In this document: positions 48,422 to 55,007 of the stretch, in pieces
How the letters are laid out: the number at the start of each line of letters is the position of its first letter
Numbering within the stretch: position 1 is the stretch's first letter
Assembly: GCF_051842935.1 (NCBI RefSeq)
Contig: NZ_JBPXRR010000001.1
Span: 2,976,001-3,040,000, forward strand
Reading direction: 5' to 3'
Origin: Pseudalkalibacillus sp051842935
Lineage (GTDB): Bacteria; Bacillota; Bacilli; Bacillales; Fictibacillaceae
DNA length: 64,000 nt
Made by a program: the position numbers and the translations under genes
The notes under the pieces: generated by a model
Told to the model about the DNA's origin: nothing
The model's database searches: none
Seen by the model: the letters and a program-made list of their open reading frames with translations, nothing else

Positions 48422-49564
48422 ATGTATTGTTCGAATTGTGGAAAACAACTCCAAATAGGAGATACATATTGTCTAGCATGCGGATCCAAACGGTTGCCTA
48501 CAGTTGATGAAACTACTAAGAAAATGAAACGTTGGCAGTGGCTTGCTCCTCTCCTCGCTTTCATCCTCGTGACTACCAGTCTAGCAGGCTATTTTTATAG
48601 TGAGCATAGGAAGACCGAAGCGGCTATCCAAGCCTTCGATAATGGTGAAAAGGCTGCACTGGACGGCGACTATAAAAAAGCGAAACAAGCATTCCAGACG
48701 GCTCTGGATCACCGGTCCGATTTTAAAGCCGCCACAGAGAACATGAGATTGATAGAAGATGCCCTTCACATACAAGAACGGTTGAACATATCCGAGAAAC
48801 ATATTGAAGAGAAAGCCTTCGACAAAGCTTCGGAACAGATCCAAAAAGCAGAAAGCACGCTAAGGAGCTATACAGGAAAAGTTGCATCTGCACTCGATCA
48901 GAAAATCACCTCAAATGAGAATGCACTGAATATCGCCCACCTGCAATATGATATGGAAGGCAAATCAACCCTGGATGAGCTGGAACCCCTTTTAACGAAA
49001 GCAGACGCAATCCAATCACCTGAAGCGGAACAAATCGCGGAAGAAATTCGAAAGAGAATTGCTGAAATCGCCTATGTGCAGGCGAATGATTTTCTGACCG
49101 ACAATCAATTCTCTGCAGCTCTTGCCTCTGTTAAAAAGGGTCTCTACCATGAACCGAAGAGCAAAAAGCTGCTCAGTTTGAAGACGACGATCCATAACGA
49201 GCAAGTCGCTTTCGAACAAGCAGAGCAAAAGCGGATTGAACAAGCGATTGTCGCCGCAGCTGAAGAAAAGGAACATAACTTGAACAATGCGATCAAGCTC
49301 AATTCCATTGAAGCCAAGATGAATCATCTCGGGGATATCATCGTAACCGGTACTATTAAAAGTCAGGCAACCGTGCCGATCGGCTCAATCCGGATTTCCT
49401 ATACGCTCACGGATCAGGACGGGAAAATCTTTGATAAGAATGAAGTATTCGTGTATCCAGATATCTTATACCCTGATGAAACTGGAACTTTTGAATACAC
49501 GCATTATCTGGTCAACGAAGAACTGAATGTAAAATTCAATGAAGCAGATTGGCATGTCAATTGA
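48422..49564 (+). CDS. Zinc-ribbon membrane protein with coiled-coil/TPR-like domain
   Basis: 380 aa. Zinc ribbon CSNCGKQLQIGDTYCLACG at 3-21 (two C-x-x-C pairs), one transmembrane helix about 41-58 (LAPLLAFILVTTSLAGYFY), a helical repeat region 60-290 (FDNGEKAALDGDYKKAKQAFQTALDHRSDFKAA is TPR-like), and a C-terminal beta domain (FxLYD-like: IVTGTIKSQATVPIGSIRISYTLTDQDGKIF). So a cytoplasmic metal site is tied to an outside domain. The next gene, a membrane-anchored serine protease, starts 18 bases later. A role in envelope quality control is inferred from that pairing. Confidence 0.8.
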   Translation: MYCSNCGKQLQIGDTYCLACGSKRLPTVDETTKKMKRWQWLAPLLAFILVTTSLAGYFYSEHRKTEAAIQAFDNGEKAALDGDYKKAKQAFQTALDHRSDFKAATENMRLIEDALHIQERLNISEKHIEEKAFDKASEQIQKAESTLRSYTGKVASALDQKITSNENALNIAHLQYDMEGKSTLDELEPLLTKADAIQSPEAEQIAEEIRKRIAEIAYVQANDFLTDNQFSAALASVKKGLYHEPKSKKLLSLKTTIHNEQVAFEQAEQKRIEQAIVAAAEEKEHNLNNAIKLNSIEAKMNHLGDIIVTGTIKSQATVPIGSIRISYTLTDQDGKIFDKNEVFVYPDILYPDETGTFEYTHYLVNEELNVKFNEADWHVN

Positions 49565-49582
49565 ATGAAGGGGAGGTCATCA

Positions 49583-50734
49583 ATGAACACTCGAACTTGG
49601 ATATCAACCATCACCACCTCCCTCATACTCATCACGGGTATCGTAGGAGGGTATCTCCTTTACAATCATTTCAACCATTTTCAAGTGAACGCGACCTCTA
49701 CCATCGGCAGTCTGAAAGAAGCAAAGGAAAAGTCGGACGTTCATCTTGAGAAAGATCTGAAAACCATCATCCATGAGAGTCAGAAAAGCGTCGTCCAACT
49801 GGATGTTGAAAGTGATTCTGGCAATAGCGTCGGGTCCGGCTTTCTATACAATGATCAAGGTGATGTCGTCACAAATGCACATGTCGTTGCTGGAGCGAAG
49901 AAAATCACCATTCGGACAGCAGATGCGCAGCAATATGAAGGGCAACTGATCGGAATCGGTAAATCAACAGACATTGCGCTCGTAAGAGTTCCAAAATTGG
50001 AAGGAAACGATCCGCTTCCTGTCCTTCATGATCATCTGGCAGAAATCGGGGACGAAGTGATTGCGCTTGGAAGCCCTCTAGGATTGCAAAACTCTGTCAC
50101 GACAGGAATCATAAGCGGTTTGAATCGAGATTTCACATTAGAAAATTATACATACTCGAATGTTTATCAAATATCCGCTCCCATCACACAAGGGAACAGT
50201 GGTGGTCCGTTGATCGATCAGAGAACGGGTGAAGTGGTTGCCATCAATTCAGCCGGAACAGAAGAAGGTTCCATCGGCTTCAGTATTCCGATGAAAGATG
50301 TGTTTGAACAATTGTCTTCCTGGTCGGAAAATCCATCAAACGTGACACCGCCACCTCAAAACGAGGATGACAACTCGATAACGAAAGAACTTGATGCAGA
50401 AGATAGTAAATATATTGTCGGATACTTCTATGAAAGTCTTGCGATGGGAGACTACGTGACTGCATACTCTCTGCTCGGAAGTGAATGGCAGAAGAACACA
50501 TCATATGAGAAGTTTCGAAACGGCTATATTCATACGGTGGATATTACGATCAACCAGATCAAAGCGGAACATATGGAAGAGGAAGAAGCGATGAAAGTCA
50601 CGATCATCATTGATGCGTTGGAACGACAGAAAAATCGCGAGACCAAAACGTTCGTCTATAAATGCACTTACACTGTAAGCTTTGAAAACAATTTACTGAA
50701 GATCCTCAATGGAAAAGCGACTAAAGTTGAATAA
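49583..50734 (+). CDS. Membrane-anchored trypsin-like (HtrA-type) serine protease without PDZ
   Basis: 383 aa. N-terminal anchor STITTSLILITGIVGGYLLY, then the HtrA-type protease: His in VVTNAHVVAGAKKI, Asp in STDIALVRVPKL, Ser in ITQGNSGGPLID. LGSPLGLQNSVTTGIISGLNRD is the usual activation-loop area. In place of a PDZ domain there is a linker (SNVTPPPQNEDDN) and a C-terminal domain of about 120 residues (YIVGYFYESLAMGDYVTAYSLLGSEWQ...), NTF2-like in pattern. ATG at 49583 follows AAGGGGAGG. Cotranscribed with the zinc-ribbon gene. Known HtrA/YyxA relatives degrade misfolded exported proteins. Confidence 0.9.
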   Translation: MNTRTWISTITTSLILITGIVGGYLLYNHFNHFQVNATSTIGSLKEAKEKSDVHLEKDLKTIIHESQKSVVQLDVESDSGNSVGSGFLYNDQGDVVTNAHVVAGAKKITIRTADAQQYEGQLIGIGKSTDIALVRVPKLEGNDPLPVLHDHLAEIGDEVIALGSPLGLQNSVTTGIISGLNRDFTLENYTYSNVYQISAPITQGNSGGPLIDQRTGEVVAINSAGTEEGSIGFSIPMKDVFEQLSSWSENPSNVTPPPQNEDDNSITKELDAEDSKYIVGYFYESLAMGDYVTAYSLLGSEWQKNTSYEKFRNGYIHTVDITINQIKAEHMEEEEAMKVTIIIDALERQKNRETKTFVYKCTYTVSFENNLLKILNGKATKVE

Positions 50735-50769
50735 CGACTGCTAAAGGTCCATTTCATCTTTGCGCATAT

Positions 50770-50962
50770 GCAAAAACCCACTTTGAGTGGGTGACTTCAA
50801 CGATTTTCATCTTTTCACCCATTCAAAAGCTCTCTTTGAGTGGGTGACTTCACCGCTTTCCTTCTTTTCACCTATCCAAAAGCTCTCTTTGGGTAGGTGA
50901 CTTCACCGCTTTCCTTTTTTTCACCCATCCAAAAGCTCTCTTTGAGCGAGATTCACGGCTTT
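50770..50962 (+). repeat. Tandem array of hairpin repeats, 53-bp period
   Basis: Three hairpins start at 50815, 50868 and 50921, exactly 53 bases apart, each of the form TCACCYATYCAAA-AGCTCTC-TTTGRGTRGGTGA; a partial unit (ACCCAC-TTTGA-GTGGGT) precedes them and the last is degenerate. Arms of units 1 and 2 differ by paired changes that keep the stem. Spacers are near-identical (CTTCACCGCTTTCCTT). Confidence 0.85.
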
Positions 50963-51028
50963 TTGTTTTTCAACAACCTCTTGTTATAATCTTGTTAACA
51001 AGTGTCGAATGCAAAAGGGGATTTTAGG

Positions 51029-51577
51029 ATGAAAACGCTACTCATAGATATGGATTCCGTCATCGTGGATCTAATGACGGAATGGCATCGAAGATATAAC
51101 GAAGATTATGATGACAACTTGAGTGTGGAAGACCTCAAGTGCTGGCAAAGTGAAAAATACGTTAAAGAAGCATGCGGGAAAAAGATCTATGAATATTTGG
51201 ATCAGCCAGGCCTCTTTTTGAACCTAGAACCTTTTCCGAACGCCATTGCAGTCCTCGAACGTCTTTCTCGAACATACGAGATTCTGATTGTCACAAGCAG
51301 TCGGACTTACGCCTATACGGAAAAAGAAAAATGGGTGGAGAAACATCTACCGTTCATCGGTGCACGAAACTTGGTTTTCACTCACCGAAAAGAAATGGTC
51401 GTCGGGGATTTGCTTTTTGATGATGCACCCCATAATCTCATTGCCTTTTCTGAAACCGGAAGAAAAGCTGTGGCAATGGATTATCCATACAATCGTAATG
51501 TCGATGTGGATCGAGTAGGAAGCTGGATTGAATTTGAAACGTTAATCGAAAAATTCGAAATGGGTGAACGCACTTGA
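51029..51577 (+). CDS. 5'(3')-deoxyribonucleotidase family HAD phosphatase
   Basis: 182 aa, NT5C-type HAD phosphatase acting on deoxynucleoside monophosphates. HAD motif I LLIDMDSVIVDL (D7 nucleophile, D9 acid), motif II IVTSSR, and motif IV VVGDLLFDDAPHNL, with the helical cap TEWHRRYNEDYDDNLSVEDLKCW between motif I and II. I start at the ATG after AAAGGGGATTTTAGG; an upstream in-frame GTG is unlikely. The following oxidoreductase starts inside its stop codon (TTGA). Confidence 0.88.
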   Translation: MKTLLIDMDSVIVDLMTEWHRRYNEDYDDNLSVEDLKCWQSEKYVKEACGKKIYEYLDQPGLFLNLEPFPNAIAVLERLSRTYEILIVTSSRTYAYTEKEKWVEKHLPFIGARNLVFTHRKEMVVGDLLFDDAPHNLIAFSETGRKAVAMDYPYNRNVDVDRVGSWIEFETLIEKFEMGERT

Positions 51578-52503
51578 TCAAAAAGGATATTCTCATAATC
51601 GGTGGTGGTCCTGCCGGAATGTCAGCATCTGTATGGTGCCAAAGACTCGGGTTGGATTATATGTTAATTGAAGAAGCTGATTACCTCGGTGGACAGTTGA
51701 ATGACATCCATAATCAAATTGTCGATTACCTTGGTGGCATATTTGAAAATGGAAAAGCAATTCAAAAACAGTTTGAACACCATTTGGAAGAACTCGATTG
51801 TACAGCCCATGTCAAGATGTCGATCGAGTCATTCGACCATGATCAAAAAACGGTCCACTTACATTCTAACGGAGAAAAAATGCAGGTCGAATATCAATAT
51901 TTGATCTTTGCAACAGGTACTTCCGTCCGTCGTCTGGACATTCCAGGTGAGCAGGAGATGATTGATCGGGGAGAAATCTACTCGGCGACAAAAGATCGCC
52001 ACCGCTTCCAAGGGCGTAAGGTCGTCATCGTAGGCGGAGGAGATCGCGCATTTGAAGGAGCTCTTCTGCTTGCAGAAAGCGGAGCTGAAGTGTATCTTGT
52101 CCACCGATCTAAACAGTTCCGCGCAAGAGATGAGTTCACCAAACCCGCTTTAAATCACACCCGTATCAGGGTCATGGAGGATACTGTCGTGAAGCAGATC
52201 CATCATGGAGAAAACGGGATCAATGGGGTTGACCTATATAACCGGCTGACACAAAAAACGGATCATCTAGACGTAGAAGGTGTTTTTATCCGAATCGGTG
52301 TCCAACCTAACACTCGTTACGTAAAAGATTATGTCCATCTTGATGAGGAGAATTATGTAGTCGTCAACAGCTGCCAACAGACGAGTGATGCTTCGATCTA
52401 TGCGATTGGTGATGTATGTACGCATCCGATGTTTTCAAGCATTTCATCAGCGACCGCTCAAGGCATGGTTGCAGCGAAACACCTTTCTTTACGGCTTTCA
52501 TAA
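51574..52503 (+). CDS. Thioredoxin-reductase-like FAD/NAD(P) oxidoreductase lacking the redox cysteines
   Basis: 309 aa. FAD-binding GGGPAGMSASVWCQRLG at 9-25, DYLGGQLNDIHNQIVDYLGG near 36, NAD(P)-binding VVIVGGGDRAFEGALLLAESG near 152, and the C-terminal FAD block IYAIGDVCT. In thioredoxin reductases the NAD domain carries C-A-T-C just before this; here the same place reads IYSATKDRHRFQGRK, so both cysteines are gone (Ser and Lys). It therefore cannot reduce thioredoxin the usual way; a ferredoxin/flavodoxin reductase or another acceptor is possible. TTG start, GGGTGA six bases before, translationally coupled to the nucleotidase gene. Confidence 0.88.
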   Translation: MIKKDILIIGGGPAGMSASVWCQRLGLDYMLIEEADYLGGQLNDIHNQIVDYLGGIFENGKAIQKQFEHHLEELDCTAHVKMSIESFDHDQKTVHLHSNGEKMQVEYQYLIFATGTSVRRLDIPGEQEMIDRGEIYSATKDRHRFQGRKVVIVGGGDRAFEGALLLAESGAEVYLVHRSKQFRARDEFTKPALNHTRIRVMEDTVVKQIHHGENGINGVDLYNRLTQKTDHLDVEGVFIRIGVQPNTRYVKDYVHLDEENYVVVNSCQQTSDASIYAIGDVCTHPMFSSISSATAQGMVAAKHLSLRLS

Positions 52504-52524
52504 CATATGATTTCTTCGAAATTC

Positions 52525-52815
52525 ACTCCCTTTCCGCGGGCGAACCGCGAGCCTCACTTCCACAGGATGTGCTGGCTTCGACGTTCACCACAGGACGGAC
52601 TTGTACAGGATGTACTGACTTCGACGTTCATCACAGGACGTGATGGTACTTAGTCGAAGTTCCTTAGAACACTCGATCGTGTTCGCTGCGGGTTCTCGCC
52701 TGGCTCGCTATTCCCGCAGGACAAGAAAAACTTCGACAGCATTCCATCGCACGAAGAAAATGCGAATTTCATTTTCGAGGAGTGTCGTGAATCTCGTGCG
52801 AAATCAACCTTCTGA
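52525..52815 (-). repeat. Large intergenic repeat, copy 2
   Basis: Reverse-strand partner of 8836-9063. The internal block that reads ACGTCCTGTGRTGAACGTCG then AAGYCAGYACATCCTGT is present twice here and once in copy 1. It fills most of the 417-base gap before the hflKC terminator; I see no gene in it. Confidence 0.75.
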
Positions 52816-52862
52816 GCATGGATGGTAATTCTACGATGTTTATAAAAGTCCTTGGGGACTTA

Positions 52863-52912
52863 AAAAAAGACTGTCAGCAGTCCACTATAGGATGTGCTGG
52901 CAGTCTTTTTCA
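52863..52912. terminator. Bidirectional terminator between the oxidoreductase gene and hflC
   Basis: AAAAAGACTGTCAGCA/TGCTGGCAGTCTTTTT stem, one mismatch, A and T runs on both sides. Confidence 0.85.
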
Positions 52913-52920
52913 TCGTTTTA

Positions 52921-53850
52921 TTAATCCAAGTATCCCATCAACAATCGGGCGTATGGAGAGTCTTTCGGCAAGATGATGACTGTCTCGTCATCAATCGTTT
53001 TCTTATAAGAATTCAGCGTTCGATACAACGAGTAGAATCCTGCGTCTTTACTAAAGGATTCGTTATAGATCAACGCTGCATCTTTTTCCCCTTCAGCACG
53101 GATCTTTTCAGCGTCCGCTTCTGCTTTCGCTAATAGTTGTTTCACTTCTTTATCCGTATTGGCGATGATCCGGTTCTTTTCTGCATCACCCTGAGATAAG
53201 TATTGTTGCGCCTTCGTTTCACGTTCTGAAATCATACGTGTGAAGACGGATTCTTCGTTCTCATCAGGTAAGTCGGTCCGCTTCATACGGACATCCTTTA
53301 CAATGATACCGAATTGATCACGCTCCAGTAAGTTATTTACTTTCTCCGTTACACGCTCGTTCAGACTACCCCTCGATGAGTTCTCGTCATTGATGATTTC
53401 ATCGTAATCCAACTTACCAAGCTCCGAACGGACAATGGAGAAGATGAATTCGGCCATTTTAGCTTCTGCATTTTCCGTCGTACGCAAGTTGGTGATCATC
53501 TTTTTCGGATCCTCGATACGCCATACCGCATAATTGTCGATGATCATCCGCTTTTTATCTTTCGTATTGATTTCCGCTTTTGACACATCATACATCATTT
53601 GATATTTCGGTAAAGTCGACACCGTTTGGATGAACGGTAGCTTGTAGTTCAAACCAGGCTCATCAATGATTTTGACGACCTCTCCAAACTGACGGACCGC
53701 GCGGTATTCATTTTCTTTTACGATAAACAGGTTACTGATGATGAAACTTAATAGGAGAAGTATGATCACTCCGAAGATGATCGGCTTCTTGTGTCTTTTC
53801 CAGTTGAACGATCGCTTCTGTTCATTGATATCATATATGTTATCGCTCAT
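52921..53850 (-). CDS. hflC: HflC-type SPFH/prohibitin-family membrane protein
   Basis: 309 aa. Cytoplasmic N-tail, one membrane helix (KPIIFGVIILLLLSFIISNLFIV), SPFH/band-7 domain (ENEYRAVRQFGEVVKIIDEPGLNYKLPFIQTV ...) and a coiled coil rich in AEADAEKIRAEGEKDA. With HflK it forms a large membrane assembly that regulates the FtsH protease in other bacteria. In E. coli the complex is a cage around FtsH. Second gene of hflK-hflC; the start overlaps hflK by 11 bases. Confidence 0.92.
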   Translation of the reverse strand: MSDNIYDINEQKRSFNWKRHKKPIIFGVIILLLLSFIISNLFIVKENEYRAVRQFGEVVKIIDEPGLNYKLPFIQTVSTLPKYQMMYDVSKAEINTKDKKRMIIDNYAVWRIEDPKKMITNLRTTENAEAKMAEFIFSIVRSELGKLDYDEIINDENSSRGSLNERVTEKVNNLLERDQFGIIVKDVRMKRTDLPDENEESVFTRMISERETKAQQYLSQGDAEKNRIIANTDKEVKQLLAKAEADAEKIRAEGEKDAALIYNESFSKDAGFYSLYRTLNSYKKTIDDETVIILPKDSPYARLLMGYLD

Positions 53851-54799
53851 TGTTCTTCTCCCCCTCTGGTGCCGCAGCCGGCTTCGTCTCAGCAGGTCGG
53901 ATCGGTAAGTATTTCAATGTCCCGCCTTCATCATTCATGATATAAATTTCAGCTTCGGCAAGAACTTGATCAAGTGTTTCCAGTACAAGACGTTCTCTTG
54001 TAATATCCGGTTGTTTCGTATATTCAGAGTAAAGAGCGTTGAATGTCGCGACATCCCCTCTTGCTTTCTCGACACGAGCGGCTTTATCTCCTTCCGCTCT
54101 GGAGATGATGGCATCCTTTTCCCCTTCTGCTTCTTCCCTTTGCTTATTGGAATACTTCTTCGCCTCGTTGATTTTCGTATTCATCGTTTCGCGGGCATCC
54201 GTTACTTTTGTGAATGCTCGGCGAACTTCTTTGTTCGGCAGATCCACATCTTGAAGCTTGACCGCTAAGATTGAAACACCAATGTCATAGTCTTCAATCA
54301 GTTTGACCAGAAGATCACGGACTTCCGCTTCAATTTCTGCCTTTCCGGATGTCAAAGATTCATCAATGGTTGATGTCCCGATAATTCCCCTTAGTGAAGC
54401 AGATGTCGCATTATAAAGGATCTGCTTCGGATCATTTGTGGCATAAAGATACCTTTTCGGATCTGTGATTTTCCATTGGACGACCATATCCGCTAAGACG
54501 ATATTTTCATCCCCTGTAATCATTTTCGTATCCTCTGGGTATTCCTTCGTCACTTCACCATCGACTTCTTCATAGCCGAATTGCAAACTGAATGTCTCTT
54601 TTGAAAACTTCCGCACTTGTTGGATCGGCCACGGTAATTTGAAGTGTAAGCCAGAAGGAATGATCCCCTCTTCCACCTGACCGAATGTCTCAATGACGGC
54701 TTGTTCGGATTCGTCCACTGTATACACACTCGTGACTAATGCCGCAGCAATCAACAACCCGAGCGGGATGAAGATGATTAGTTTCATTGTACGATTCAT
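53840..54799 (-). CDS. hflK: HflK-type SPFH/prohibitin-family membrane protein
   Basis: 319 aa. Membrane helix MKLIIFIPLGLLIAAALVTSVYTV, SPFH domain beginning VDESEQAVIETFGQVEEGIIPSGLHFKLPWPIQQV, coiled coil KKYSNKQREEAEGEKDAIISRAEGDKAARVEKA, and a Pro/Ala tail. Shorter than E. coli HflK because the Gly-rich N-terminal extension is missing, as in other bacilli. First gene of the unit. A perfect SigW promoter lies 40-65 bases upstream, so the pair belongs to the envelope-stress response. Confidence 0.92.
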   Translation of the reverse strand: MNRTMKLIIFIPLGLLIAAALVTSVYTVDESEQAVIETFGQVEEGIIPSGLHFKLPWPIQQVRKFSKETFSLQFGYEEVDGEVTKEYPEDTKMITGDENIVLADMVVQWKITDPKRYLYATNDPKQILYNATSASLRGIIGTSTIDESLTSGKAEIEAEVRDLLVKLIEDYDIGVSILAVKLQDVDLPNKEVRRAFTKVTDARETMNTKINEAKKYSNKQREEAEGEKDAIISRAEGDKAARVEKARGDVATFNALYSEYTKQPDITRERLVLETLDQVLAEAEIYIMNDEGGTLKYLPIRPAETKPAAAPEGEKNNER

Positions 54800-54838
54800 G
54801 TTGTTACAACCCCCTTTAAAAACTCACTTATCAATTTA

Positions 54839-54864
54839 TACGTTCATAAGACCATATGGTTTCA
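54839..54864 (-). promoter_or_regulatory. SigW promoter of hflKC
   Basis: Minus strand TGAAAC (54864-54859), exactly 16 bases, CGTATAA: full consensus, same form as the spo0M promoter in this window. Confidence 0.88.
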
Positions 54865-54934
54865 TGAAAGTTTTTATATCTATTGCGATGTTGAATTTCT
54901 TTTCAAATTTATAGAAATTCACTCATTCCGGAAT

Positions 54935-54966
54935 AAAAAAACTACCACAGAATTTCTGCGGTAGTT
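54935..54966 (-). terminator. Terminator of the penicillin acylase gene
   Basis: AACTACCGCAGAA/TTCTGTGGTAGTT stem, T run on the minus strand. Confidence 0.88.
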
Positions 54967-55007
54967 CAAATCGAACATGACTTAAGAACCATATTCAGTC
55001 TATCATA

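Noticed and set aside
50770..50962. CRISPR array
   Set aside because: Period is regular, but the whole unit including the spacers is repeated and no cas gene is near. It is a tandem hairpin repeat.
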